NCBI GenBank assembly: GCA_964019425.1
Contig: OZ025818.1
Location: forward strand, 496,001-560,000
Origin: Flectonema sp. DT1601
Taxonomy: Eukaryota > Euglenozoa > Diplonemea > Diplonemida > Diplonemidae
Reading direction: 5' to 3'
DNA: 64,000 nt
This document shows, piece by piece, positions 9,281 through 18,712 of the stretch. The translations under genes and the position numbers were made by a program. Each line of letters starts with the position of its first letter. Positions within the stretch are counted from its first letter, which is position 1. The notes under the pieces were generated by a model. It ran no database searches. It was not told the DNA's origin and was given only the letters and a program-made list of their open reading frames with translations.

Positions 9281-12200
9281 GATGAAGATGACGATGATTT
9301 AAATCCGACCAACTCACTCACAGAAAAGAATACGGCTCGTGAACTGCTGCTTCAGGCAGGCGATGTCGAACGCAACCCTGGCCCTGACGACTCCCTCATA
9401 TCACTACTAAGCTGGAACTGTCGATCAATGGGGAACAAAGGTGCCTACATACACAAGCTGCTCAATGCCTATGCGCCTGACGTACTGTGCCTGCAAGAAA
9501 CTTGGACAAAAGATGTAGTCTCACACACGGATTATTTTACCTATCGGAATGATAGGGCAACACGGGGTGGTGGGGTTATTACTATGGTGAAGAAATGCCA
9601 CACTCAGCAGCGTTCTGATATCGTACTTCCGCCTCACTTAAATGATGTTGAAGTTGTAAAGGTCAACATAGGTGGAAAGATTGACATCTTAAATATTTAT
9701 GCTCCCCCGGGATGCAAGATCAGAAAGTCAGATCTTCCAGTCTCAACGAAAGCAATCGTCGCGGGTGACTTTAATGCCCATCATCCGGTGTGGTCATCAA
9801 AATCGACGCCAGCAGGTTCTACTCTACATGAATGGGCAGCACACAATGATCTACTGGTAGCCAACAAGATGGGGTCAATCACAAGGCCTTTTCCTAATAT
9901 CCCGGGGGGCGGTACCTCGCCGGACGTAGTATTTTTTCAAAACTCGATGATTCTGGAAGAATTCTCTGTAATTAGAGAAGATAATAAACATGGATCTGAT
10001 CACCGACCTCTCTACACCGTACTGGATCCCATGTGTCAACTTACACGTGCCACGATAGGTTCTAAGAAACGCGTAGTGTGGGACTTCAAGTCTACGGACT
10101 GGAACTGCTTTGGAAATATGCTCGATAAGAGAGTTAGAAAATCGAAACTCTCCAACGATGCAACTGCGAATGCTAAGCTCTTTAACAACATACTGCATGA
10201 AGTAGCGGCTAAATTCATTCGTCGACGTGTCCTTTTCAAAGGGAAACGGAGACGAAAGTGGAAGACGTCAACTCCAGATTCCACCAAATCGAAGGGTGTC
10301 CACCTACGTGATCAACTTGACAAGGGTAACAACTTTGCCTTTGCGTTTAAGAAGATCAAAGAACTGCAGCAAGATGCTGGTAAAGATATCAGTGTCAACA
10401 ACATCTCTGACTGCGATCTCCCATCAGCATTCTTGGACCTGTTTGTCTCGAAATCGGAAATATTATCGCTAGAGGCCCCCGCACTCTCAGAAGGTGATAA
10501 TGAAATGGATATTTGCTGTGATTTCACAATGGCTGAAATTAAAGCTGCGATTAAGAACCTGAAGACCCGCAAGGCTGCAGGACCTGATGGAGTTCACAAT
10601 GAGATGATCAAAAACTTCACTCCGGCAACAGTGGAATACCTCTTGAGAATTATTAACACTTCCTGGAAGACTTCAAAAGTACCGTACCAGTGGAAACAAG
10701 GTTTAATCAAGCCTATGTTCAAGGCTGGAAAACCTCGAAATGAACTGAAGAGTTTCAGACCCATTACGCTCACATCGGTTGTTGGGAAACTTGCGGAGAG
10801 GCTCGTGTATGACCGACTCATGCACTGGCTCACTAAACATTCGTCACTCAGCCCACTACAGGCTGGATTCAGAAGGGGGAGAAATACCTGCGAACAGATC
10901 ACCGTTTTGGTAGATGCCGTCGTAAGGATGCACATGAAGAGAAAGAGATCGGTGTTCTTATCGTTTGATTTTACTGCTGCGTTTGACAGGATCAACCATA
11001 AGATACTTTTATTAAAATTGGTAAAGATGGGTGTTCCGAATGTTATTATCAGATGGATCACAGACTTTCTTACAAACAGGAAGGTTAGAGTTGAAGCGAA
11101 TGGTTATCTTAGCGAATTCCGTACTCTGGCTAAGGGGGTTCCACAGGGATCGATCCTGGGTCCTCTTCTCTATCTTATCTACGTTGATGACCTCTGCAAG
11201 ATTTTGGAACTGGAGAAAGAAACAACGACGTCTGCTCTGTATGCGGATGATACAGCATGTGTAGTATCTGGACATAACATGGAAGAAGCTCTTTCAAATG
11301 CTCAAATAATACTTGATAAAGTGGATCAATGGTGTTCTGACAACGACATGGCCCTGTCGGTCTCAAAGACCTGTGCTCTTAAGATGAAAGTCCGTACGAA
11401 GGATACGATTCTCAACGACACCTGCAATCGCGAATTACTATTTTCCAGATCTGTTGTGGAAAACGTTATCAAAATGGACTATAGTGACATTGAAAAGAGT
11501 ATCAACTTAAACTCTTCTAGACCCATGCTTCAAAGCGGCGAAACTATTCTCGAGGTTGATGGAACTCCGATCAAAACGCAAGACGAACTTGACAACGTGA
11601 TGTTGCGGAATATTGTTCTCGAAGACAACGTGATGGTGGTGAAAGCCAGATTTAAAACCGCATTTCTGTTGCCAATCGTGGACTCAGTGAAATACCTCGG
11701 AGTTCACATCGACGACAGACTCACTTTCCACAAACAGGTGGCTAAGATTCATGAAGAACTGAAAAAGGGAATATCTCTGCTTCAATGCCTTCAACCGTAT
11801 GATCTTGACTACAAAACGCTAAATATGGTCAAGAACCTTTACGTAACTGCGAGAATCTCTTATGCGCTCGATAGCTTTGGTTGGTTGATAAGCAACAGCG
11901 TTGATAGTATTGATTTCGAACTGAGGAAGGTTGCCAGGCTGGTTACTGGATGCAGCAGGTGCACACCGAGAGAACTTCTACTGTGGGAAGCGGACATGCT
12001 TCCTTTTAAACGTCAGATTGAAAAGCAAACCAAGATAGCGTACTACAGGTATAAAGCCATGACTTGGATACCTAGTACCAACAGACTCGCCTCAACCCAA
12101 AGCTACTGGGCTGGCCTCCTTCCTGGCATTGACAGCCAGCGTGAAAGCCAGTGCCTTGTACAGCCTGACTCGATGGAACCCTGGGTATCTCCGACAAACC

Positions 12201-13189
12201 TTAGGATTAGCAACGGCTGCGGATTTCCGAAGTCCGCGAACCCTGCGGTGGACAAAGAAAAATTCATGTCGTACATTGGAACGTTGCCTCCTGTCGACAT
12301 GGTAATCAACTGCGATGGCTCCTACTCTGCTTCCGGCGCGGCCGGTGCGGCTCATATTGCCAAGTCACGTAGCGGCCTTCGATCTGCTTACGCGTCTAGG
12401 CTTTATCAAGCTGACTGCAGCTACAGGGCTGAACAACATGCTCTGAAGAACGCGGCTAGACATCTGAGAACAGTGTTTAGCAAAGATCCTTCAATGAGAT
12501 CTGTAAGGCTATTCACGGACTCAAAATCCCTTCTGGATGAACTGCTGGGTGGAAGGTGCAGACAGAGGAATACTGAGTCCCTCAAGATACTAGAATACCT
12601 GCGCATGTGTGAAATGAAAGTGCATTTGCAATTCATCCCCTCACACATTGGAATCGAGTTTCACGATGAAGTTGACGCGCTTGCAAAGGAAGCAGCGCAC
12701 AACAAGAACATCCGACCTGTGCTAGTCAAAGGCACTTACTTCTCGCGATCATCACATGTTAAGCGCTGCATCAAAAAGGATCTGCTTAACGTGAGTGGTT
12801 ACACCTGCTACAAACACCTCATCGGAGGCCGTTCCGTTAAATACCCTCCTGGGATGGAAAGAGCCGACGAGATACGGATAGCGAACTTCCGGACAGGATG
12901 TCACCCGCTAATTCAGAACTGGCGCAAGAAAATCGACTGCCCATTTTGTGGCGAACCGTCCTCACAGGTTCACCTGCTGCAGGGATGTCAATCTCCCAAA
13001 CTCGACTCTGCCAGGTTCAAAATCCTGGGCTTCTCAACACTGACCGGCAAGTGGGATCGCGATCGAGAACTTATTATTGCCAACGAAATTCCTAACCTTG
13101 AAGCTCTCTTCACTTTGGCGTGGCTTCCATCACTCGCGTTGATCATAAGGTGGATGGAACAAACATCTAACCTTAGACTTTGGAAATAA
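9278..13189 (+). CDS. LINE-A ORF2: 2A, endonuclease, RT, RNase H, CCHC
   Basis: Reading in frame after the TGA, residues encoded at 9341-9385 form ELLLQAGDVERNPGP, a canonical 2A peptide that would release a protein of about 1268 residues beginning at Pro 9383. An ATG at 9428 is a possible alternative start, but it lies after the endonuclease SWNCRS motif, which argues against it. Domains: APE-type endonuclease (LQETW, AGDFNAHH, GSDHRPL); RT (SFRPITLTS, FDFTAAFDRINH, GVPQGSILGP, YADD at 11240-11251); a PDZ-like segment (about 11521-11660) before KYLGVHIDD; RNase H (NCDGSYS, YRAEQHA, FTDSKS, PSHIGIEFHDEVD); and a C-terminal CPFC...H...C finger near 12938. No disabling change is visible. Confidence 0.93.
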   Translation, partial: LDEDDDDLNPTNSLTEKNTARELLLQAGDVERNPGPDDSLISLLSWNCRSMGNKGAYIHKLLNAYAPDVLCLQETWTKDVVSHTDYFTYRNDRATRGGGVITMVKKCHTQQRSDIVLPPHLNDVEVVKVNIGGKIDILNIYAPPGCKIRKSDLPVSTKAIVAGDFNAHHPVWSSKSTPAGSTLHEWAAHNDLLVANKMGSITRPFPNIPGGGTSPDVVFFQNSMILEEFSVIREDNKHGSDHRPLYTVLDPMCQLTRATIGSKKRVVWDFKSTDWNCFGNMLDKRVRKSKLSNDATANAKLFNNILHEVAAKFIRRRVLFKGKRRRKWKTSTPDSTKSKGVHLRDQLDKGNNFAFAFKKIKELQQDAGKDISVNNISDCDLPSAFLDLFVSKSEILSLEAPALSEGDNEMDICCDFTMAEIKAAIKNLKTRKAAGPDGVHNEMIKNFTPATVEYLLRIINTSWKTSKVPYQWKQGLIKPMFKAGKPRNELKSFRPITLTSVVGKLAERLVYDRLMHWLTKHSSLSPLQAGFRRGRNTCEQITVLVDAVVRMHMKRKRSVFLSFDFTAAFDRINHKILLLKLVKMGVPNVIIRWITDFLTNRKVRVEANGYLSEFRTLAKGVPQGSILGPLLYLIYVDDLCKILELEKETTTSALYADDTACVVSGHNMEEALSNAQIILDKVDQWCSDNDMALSVSKTCALKMKVRTKDTILNDTCNRELLFSRSVVENVIKMDYSDIEKSINLNSSRPMLQSGETILEVDGTPIKTQDELDNVMLRNIVLEDNVMVVKARFKTAFLLPIVDSVKYLGVHIDDRLTFHKQVAKIHEELKKGISLLQCLQPYDLDYKTLNMVKNLYVTARISYALDSFGWLISNSVDSIDFELRKVARLVTGCSRCTPRELLLWEADMLPFKRQIEKQTKIAYYRYKAMTWIPSTNRLASTQSYWAGLLPGIDSQRESQCLVQPDSMEPWVSPTNLRISNGCGFPKSANPAVDKEKFMSYIGTLPPVDMVINCDGSYSASGAAGAAHIAKSRSGLRSAYASRLYQADCSYRAEQHALKNAARHLRTVFSKDPSMRSVRLFTDSKSLLDELLGGRCRQRNTESLKILEYLRMCEMKVHLQFIPSHIGIEFHDEVDALAKEAAHNKNIRPVLVKGTYFSRSSHVKRCIKKDLLNVSGYTCYKHLIGGRSVKYPPGMERADEIRIANFRTGCHPLIQNWRKKIDCPFCGEPSSQVHLLQGCQSPKLDSARFKILGFSTLTGKWDRDRELIIANEIPNLEALFTLAWLPSLALIIRWMEQTSNLRLWK
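11521..11660 (+). other. PDZ-like segment inside the LINE-A RT region
   Basis: The text LQSGETILEVDGTPIKTQDE followed by a hydrophobic strand (NVMVVKARF) has the pattern of the second half of a PDZ domain (GDxILxVNGxxVxxxxE). It lies between the catalytic YADD and the KYLGVHI motif, where related RTs normally have only a short linker. LINE-C has the same insert at 14386-14515. This is pattern recognition only. Confidence 0.45.
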
Positions 13190-13634
13190 AGTAGGTGACA
13201 TGTAGTCGCCAATATCAATTTGTTATTATTTTAGTATTTTCATCATTATCAATCATCTCCTGGTTGGGTAACTGCACATCACCTTCGGTGTTGTCGCAGT
13301 GTCTCTTCCAACACTCCTGTCTCCTTCTTCTCCTATTCTCCTTATAAATTTCTCTTGAGGGCAGGCCTTCGGGCTGTTCAAGTGGTCTTTGACCACCGCT
13401 CTAGTTATATGCTCGATTCTTTGTTTTTCCTTATCGATGGTAGGAATGGTAACCGAATTAGCTTCATGTGTCCAATTTCAAGGACGCGTGACCATTTATT
13501 TTTCCGTTGCCGCTCTTCTTACGTCCTCAGGCGGAGCCTACCTATGTTTCCCGTGTTTTCCAATTTGTCAGACTTAAATCAAAAGAAAGTATAAAAGAAA
13601 GACAAAACAAAGAAGTGAAAAGAACAAAAAACAA
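13190..13634 (+). promoter_or_regulatory. LINE-A 3' UTR with conserved hairpins
   Basis: Successive small stem-loops can be read: CACC-TTC-GGTG near 13280, GCC-TTCG-GGC near 13368 and GTGGTC-TTT-GACCAC at 13382-13396. The last is conserved in LINE-C (16170-16184) with a wobble-preserving change in an otherwise unrelated UTR. The UTR ends in a purine-rich A-tract region. In TPRT elements such 3' structures often recruit the element's own RT. Confidence 0.6.
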
Positions 13635-13663
13635 AGAGTCTGGAAGCACAGACGAGTGTAACC
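13635..13663 (+). repeat. Right target-site duplication of LINE-A
   Basis: AGAGTCTGGAAGCACAGACG and the bases that follow match the two separated left parts (6761-6771 and 8595-8616). It is followed by an A-rich stretch leading into LINE-C. Confidence 0.8.
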
Positions 13664-13685
13664 AAAAAAAGAAAAAAAAGAGACA

Positions 13686-16082
13686 GTCAGACTTGAAAGA
13701 GTGATTTATGATAGGTTGATGTATTGGCTTACCCAGAACAATGCCCTGTCGTCTATCCAGGCGGGTTTTAGAAGAGGAAGGAATACGTGTGAGCAGATTT
13801 CAATGTTAGTCAACGCTCTTCATGAGGCCAGTGAAAAGAACAAGAGCTCTGTTCTGCTGTCGTTCGACTTCACGGAAGCATTTGATAGAATTAATCATGA
13901 GAAACTGATCAAGAAGATGAAGAACATGCGTATTCCCTCCCCGTTCATTGCATGGGTAGTTGACTTCCTGAAGGGCAGGCAGGCAAGGGTGAGTGCGAAT
14001 GGCAACCTTAGCTCCTACAGAACGGTAACGAGGGGGGTTCCCCAAGGATCGATTATCGGTCCGCTGCTATACCTGATTTATGTTGATGACCTGGCAAAGT
14101 TGTTGGAGAAGACTGGCTCAGTTTCGGCTCTTTATGCAGATGACACCGCTTGTGTAGTCTCTGATAAGGACGTTAATTTAACCAATAAGAAAGCGCAATG
14201 GATCCTTGGACTTGTGGATAGCTGGTGCAAAACCAATGATATGGCACTGTCCGTCTCTAAGACATGTGGTATGCCTGTGCGCTGCCCAAAGGATATCTAC
14301 TGGAGACTAGGCTTCCCCAGGACTGCAAAGGATAATTATTACGTTGTAAGCAGGGGAGATCTGGCTAAGATGATCAGACCGAACGAGTTTGGAAGGCCAA
14401 TTCTGGGGAGTGGAGAAACCATTCTCAAGGTGGATGATACCGAAGTTGCTAATACGAAGGACCTGCTTGCAATTTTCCCTGATGGATCAAGTAAGCTGAG
14501 AGTAAAGTTGTTAACCGCAGTACTGATGCCGATGGTAGACAGCGTTAAATACCTGGGGGTGCACATTGATGGTGATTTATCTTATGGAACACAGGTCGGA
14601 AAGATGCTGGATGAGACCAGGAAGGGTCTTGCACTCCTGGGGAAACTAGAACAGTATGATTTTGATTTTAAGACGCTGTGCATGGTCAAGAACCTGTACA
14701 TACTTTCAAGGCTGTCATATGGGCTGGAGAGCTTCGGTCCTTTCCTATCTGAGGGTCAGATTGATCTTGTGGACTTGAATCTGAAGAAGATTGCGAGAAG
14801 GATAACGGGTTGCAGCATCTACACCAGGTCTCTCCCACTGCTCTTGGAGGCGAACATGCTCCCGATGAAGTTGATAATAGAAAAACAGGCCAGAACTGCT
14901 CTGTTTAGGTATCGATCGCTGAAGTGGGTACGTTCGACGAACCGAATAGCGAAAGGATTCTGGAGTTCTAAGTTGCCGCAGGAAGATTGTAACATCGCCC
15001 TCCAAGGAATAGTTCAACCTGACAGCATCGAACCCTGGGCGGATGTACCAAATCTAGAGATATCCTGTGGGTATGGTCATAACAAGACCGGTGATGCAGA
15101 TGTGGACAGGAACAAATTTGAGGAATACTGCAGGGACCTAGTCCCTTGCAACTCGGCTATATATGTGGACGGCTCACATGATCCTGTTAACTACACTGCG
15201 GGTGCGGCAGCAGTACAGGTCTCACCAACTGAGAGAACGATGTCGTCAAGACTTGTAGCTACTGAAAGCAGCTACAAGGCTGAACAAGTAACACTCAAAC
15301 TGCTGATGAGAGAAATTGGCAAAGCTGACTCGATCTTGGGTCCCAGGTCAGGTATTACCAGAATCTTCAGTGACTCGAAATCCAACCTGGAGGAACTCAA
15401 TGGAGGGATTGTTGCCCAGAGGAAGTTGAACTCTCTGTTAATACTGGAAAGCATTAGGGATCTGAAGACACAGGTGCATCTCCAGTTTATCCCGGCCCAT
15501 GTGGGGATTGAACCACACGATAAGGCTGATAAGCTGGCCAAAGAAGTCTCGAAGGATGCCGAAAGAAAACCGGTCTCAACGACCATGGATTTCTTCGCCC
15601 ACAAATCAAGGGTAGCGAGGGAGTCTCACAGGAAGTTGATAGGAAAGATGATGGAAGCCTCCGAGAAGGCAAAGCCTCCAATGAAACGGGTGATGCTCAG
15701 ACAGTATCTGGAGGCGACCGGAGGATTGAGAACTGCTAGATATCCGAAAGACATGCTGAGAGCTTCGGAAGTAAGAATTGCACAATTCAGAACGGGTTCA
15801 CACCCCTTGCTGAGAGACAAAGGCGTACAACTGAAGTGCCCTTTTTGTAGACGGACGGACTCATCACCTAGACACTTGATGTTTAACTGCATGAACTCTG
15901 CTCTGGTACGCATCAGAAATGGAACAATTGGATCTGTCATGGAAGAAGCGAAGATTTCAAAGAAGGAACACAGCCTGCTATTTATGTTCGCTACGAGGAA
16001 CTTACATTCCCTCGCTGGCTTCATATGGCATTTAGAACAATGGACGGCAACAAGCTGTTATCAGAAGTTACTATCTTTTTAG
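13686..16082 (+). pseudogene. LINE-C ORF2, C-terminal part (RT/RNase H)
   Basis: About 798 uninterrupted codons. RT motifs: QAGFRRGRNTCEQ, FDFTEAFDRINH, GVPQGSIIGP, YADD. A PDZ-like insert follows (LGSGETILKVDDTEV, 14386-14515), then KYLGVHIDGD, RNase H (YVDGSHD, YKAEQ, FSDSKS, PAHVGIEPHDKAD) and CPFC...H...C. The endonuclease and the first RT motifs are missing through 5' truncation, and no start codon belongs to the remaining frame. The preserved frame suggests a fairly recent insertion. Confidence 0.9.
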
Positions 16083-16381
16083 TATATCATACTCATACAT
16101 CACTCCTAATTCATCTCCTAATAACTCTCTGAGGACATCCGTAGAGCTTCATAGCTCGCAGGTAACCCAGTGGTCTTTGGCCACCGTCTCCGTATTGATC
16201 ATTCGCTTTGTACTTACAGTGTCGTGAGATTCCTATCCGGGGAAGTCCTCCAACGGACTCACAACAGTTGCACTCGTTGTTGCTTATTTAATTAGTTAAA
16301 AAATAAGAAGAGCGAGTATGCTCAGAAAGAATAAAAACAAAGTAGAAAGACAGGGGGGATGTGACTAAATAAATAAATAAA
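13686..16381 (+). mobile_element. LINE-C, 5'-truncated LINE-A relative
   Basis: This is an ingi-like element cut in the middle of its RT domain. It encodes the rest of RT, RNase H and a CCHC finger, then about 300 bp of 3' UTR ending in AAAT repeats (about 16366-16381). Protein similarity to LINE-A is clear throughout, but nucleotide identity is low, so it is a different family. It is 3' to LINE-A's target-site duplication and was therefore already present, or part of the target region, when LINE-A landed. Confidence 0.92.
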
Positions 16382-16387
16382 GAGGGG

Positions 16388-16637
16388 TGAAAGTAGTCTA
16401 ATGGTAGGACGCTCCCTGGGTAATGTGTCGACCCAGGTTCGAGTCCGGCCATAGACAACTTTCAGGGTAGGATCCCTGCAAAAAATCCAGTCTAATGACA
16501 CTAAGGCAAACGGTCGGGCCCCGGACTTTGAGAGCTTGCTCGCCTTCCAAGTACACACCTTCACTCACCTACCAACAGAAAGGGTAGAGAAAGGCGACTC
16601 ACTTAGCAGGGGTTGAAAGTACGGCTAGGAAGGTTCC

Positions 16638-16674
<37 letters not shown>
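16388..16674 (+). mobile_element. SINE with tRNA-like head and poly(A) tail
   Basis: The head (16388-16464) has a perfect A box (TAGTCTAATGG) and a perfect B box (GGTTCGAGTCC). Its ends pair as a 7-bp acceptor-like stem (TGAAAGT with ACTTTCA). A D-arm (GTC...GAC) is visible, but the anticodon region is replaced by a CCTGGGT/ACCCAGG hairpin, so it is not a functional tRNA. A roughly 175-bp body without coding potential and an A run at 16639-16674 follow. This is the standard layout of a tRNA-derived SINE mobilised by a LINE. No convincing target-site duplication was seen. Its tail ends 13 bp before tRNA-Cys. Confidence 0.75.
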
Positions 16675-16683
<9 letters not shown>

Positions 16684-16687
16684 GCAT

Positions 16688-16758
16688 GGGTACATAGCTC
16701 AGTGGTAGAGCGTTCGGCTGCAGTCCGAATGGTCCCTGGTTCGAACCCGGGTGTGCCC
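16688..16758 (+). tRNA. tRNA-Cys(GCA)
   Basis: A 71-nt cloverleaf. The acceptor stem GGGTACA/TGTGCCC has one wobble. The D-arm is GCTC...GAGC. The anticodon stem TTCGG/CCGAA closes the loop CTGCAGT with anticodon GCA, and the T-arm carries GGTTCGAACCC. No intron. CCA is not encoded, and a T5 Pol III terminator follows directly at 16759-16763. Confidence 0.95.
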
Positions 16759-16763
16759 TTTTT

Positions 16764-17011
16764 ATTTTTCTTCCTGCACCTTGACACCTGCTGTGAACCT
16801 TAAATGAAACTGCTAAACAAAATAATGTAAATTAGTAGCAACAAAAAACTAAACAGTAGTCTGCACATGCCGCTCGCGATACACACTGAAAACAATAAAA
16901 TGAAAATAAAATAACTGAAACAAACGACTGTGTCGCTGTGTCTGACCTTCAACATGGTGTGGTAAAGGCAAAAGAAAAATTAGAACATTGGGAAGAAGCT
17001 ACTATCCATGC
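16764..17011. other. Spacer between plus-strand tRNA and minus-strand gene array
   Basis: AT-rich sequence without open frames. It holds the 3' UTR and polyadenylation region of the aldehyde dehydrogenase gene, transcribed leftwards, and is where that array meets the retrotransposon cluster. Confidence 0.6.
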
Positions 17012-18712
17012 TTAAAAAGGGAGAACACTTAAAACCACATCACGCTTTCCAAAGAGCCATTTTAGGGCAAAAGCAAACACTGAAACCTTCATAGAATTGA
17101 AGATAAGAAAGTAGAGCAGCCACATGGCATTCCCAGATTGCAACTTGGAGTTGACTCTCCAAGGAGTGAACATTTTTGGGACGGCGAAAGCAAGTGTGTT
17201 AACGAGACCCTTTACCATTTGAAATGGTGAACGTGGGCTTAAGAATGAAAGAGCAGACATCATCCCCTCGTAGTTGGGAGCTGATGGAAACCACCATATG
17301 TTACGAGGTATCAACTTAGATGGCAACATATCATAATTGATGGCCTTAGCATTGGTCATTTCTTTGAGACCAATTTCTCCATGGGTTCTTCCAAGGCCGC
17401 TCTGCTTCCAGCCACCCCAAGGGGTTTCAGCACATCCGTGAGTGTATAAATGATCATTTACAGTGGTCATTCCAGTTTCCAGTTTTGCACAAATATCCAT
17501 CGCAAGGCGATGATCTTCACTCCAAACAGATGAGGTAAGAGCCAAGTCTGAATCGTTTGCAAGCTTAACAGCCTCTTCAATTGATGAATATTTCATTAAT
17601 GGAATCAACGGGCCAAATGTCTCTTCCTTCATTGTGATTGGCTCATGTGATGTTGCTTCCAAAAGAGTGGCCGGGTGCCAGAGTCCGTTGTCATTAAGAC
17701 CTTCGGTTTTTTTACTCTGGGCTAAGATTTTGCAGCCATTTTTCAATGCATCAGCCAGATGCTCCTTTACAATTTTCAACTGTCCAGTAGTGCTCATTGA
17801 TCCAATATCACCAGTCGGTCCGTGAGTGAGAGCAGCAGTCTTAGCTGAAGCAAGGGCAACGAACTCATCATAAATTGACTCATGGACATACACTCGTTCC
17901 ACACCACCGCAACTCTGCCCAGCATTTTGAAATCCTGCCCAAAGAATTCCGCTAGTTGCACGTTCTAAGTCCGCATCTGGAAGAATAATTGCTGGATCGT
18001 TGCCGCCCAACTCCAAGGACAACGGTGTCAAAGACTCAGAAGCTTCTTTCATGAGCTGTTTTCCCACAGGAACAGATCCAGTGAAAAAGATTTTGTCAAC
18101 TTTGTTCTCGAAAAATAGTTTGCTGCATTTAGAACCAGACAACACAAGATGGGCGAAAATTCCTTCAGGGAATCCACCAGCAGCAATGCATTTTGCGATG
18201 AAGTCACCAACAAGAACAGACTGGGTGGCAACCTTCAAAATGATAGCGTTTCCTGCCATCAATCCCATAATTATTTCACCAAATGGAATTGCAAAAGGGT
18301 AGTTCCATGGTGAAATAATACCAACTACTCCAATTGGTAGGTGTTCTACTTTGTTTACTTTGTTCCCAAAGAGGAAGTGACCACATGGAATGCTTGTTCT
18401 CTTCAACAGCCTCTCGGTGTTCCCAGCGTACCACTTGGCGGCCATCACACAAGGCAATATTTCTGTTTGCAATGCGTCAGCCATCGTCTTACCATTTGAT
18501 TCACATATCACCTTGCTACCCTCTTCCGCATTTTCCGCAAGGAATGCCGCAACTCTCTGACAGTGCTCTGCCCGCTTCTTAAACGACACCTTTTTCCATT
18601 CCTTTTGAGCACTTCTCGCCTTCTCAAATGCGATGCGAGTATCTTCATCGCATGTCGATGGCACGTCTTTTGAGAGGAATTCTCCAGTCTGCGGGTTTGT
18701 TGTTTTAACCAT
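17012..18712 (-). CDS. Aldehyde dehydrogenase with hydrophobic C-terminus
   Basis: 566 residues, NAD(P)-dependent aldehyde dehydrogenase superfamily. The oxyanion Asn lies in SPWNYPF (N137), the general base in LELGGND (E234), the catalytic cysteine in NAGQSC (C268) and the late motif is EETFGPL. The C-terminal 90 residues continue past the usual end with a hydrophobic segment (about 525-555) and a basic tail, suggesting membrane anchoring as in fatty-aldehyde dehydrogenases and the ALDH22/Msc7 group. A pyrimidine-rich TTTTTTCTTCAG acceptor lies 10 nt before the ATG. It is the last gene of the leftward array. Substrate is unknown, but long-chain aldehydes are plausible. Confidence 0.93.
   Translation of the reverse strand: MVKTTNPQTGEFLSKDVPSTCDEDTRIAFEKARSAQKEWKKVSFKKRAEHCQRVAAFLAENAEEGSKVICESNGKTMADALQTEILPCVMAAKWYAGNTERLLKRTSIPCGHFLFGNKVNKVEHLPIGVVGIISPWNYPFAIPFGEIIMGLMAGNAIILKVATQSVLVGDFIAKCIAAGGFPEGIFAHLVLSGSKCSKLFFENKVDKIFFTGSVPVGKQLMKEASESLTPLSLELGGNDPAIILPDADLERATSGILWAGFQNAGQSCGGVERVYVHESIYDEFVALASAKTAALTHGPTGDIGSMSTTGQLKIVKEHLADALKNGCKILAQSKKTEGLNDNGLWHPATLLEATSHEPITMKEETFGPLIPLMKYSSIEEAVKLANDSDLALTSSVWSEDHRLAMDICAKLETGMTTVNDHLYTHGCAETPWGGWKQSGLGRTHGEIGLKEMTNAKAINYDMLPSKLIPRNIWWFPSAPNYEGMMSALSFLSPRSPFQMVKGLVNTLAFAVPKMFTPWRVNSKLQSGNAMWLLYFLIFNSMKVSVFAFALKWLFGKRDVVLSVLPF

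Larger units (their letters stand above)
8631..13634 (+). mobile_element. LINE-A, full-length ingi/L1Tc-like retrotransposon
   Basis: The element is about 5.0 kb. The 5' UTR contains a roughly 20-bp tandem duplication (GTAAATTCTACCTG at about 8661 and 8682). A small ORF1 (8819-9277) is followed in the same frame by a 2A motif and ORF2, then by a structured 3' UTR of about 440 bp. Both coding parts are open, flanking duplications are present, and a truncated relative at 996-2163 is nearly identical. Together these indicate recent mobility and possibly current activity. The domain order 2A, endonuclease, RT, RNase H, CCHC matches trypanosome L1Tc. Confidence 0.95.

Noticed and set aside
16388-16464. 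Functional tRNA gene
   Set aside because: A and B boxes and an acceptor-like stem exist, but the anticodon arm is replaced by a 9-base-loop hairpin overlapping the T-stem, and a poly(A)-tailed body follows.
1-16700. LTR retrotransposon or endogenous viral element
   Set aside because: No protease, integrase, capsid or long terminal repeats were seen. All RT sequences belong to non-LTR elements with endonuclease and RNase H.
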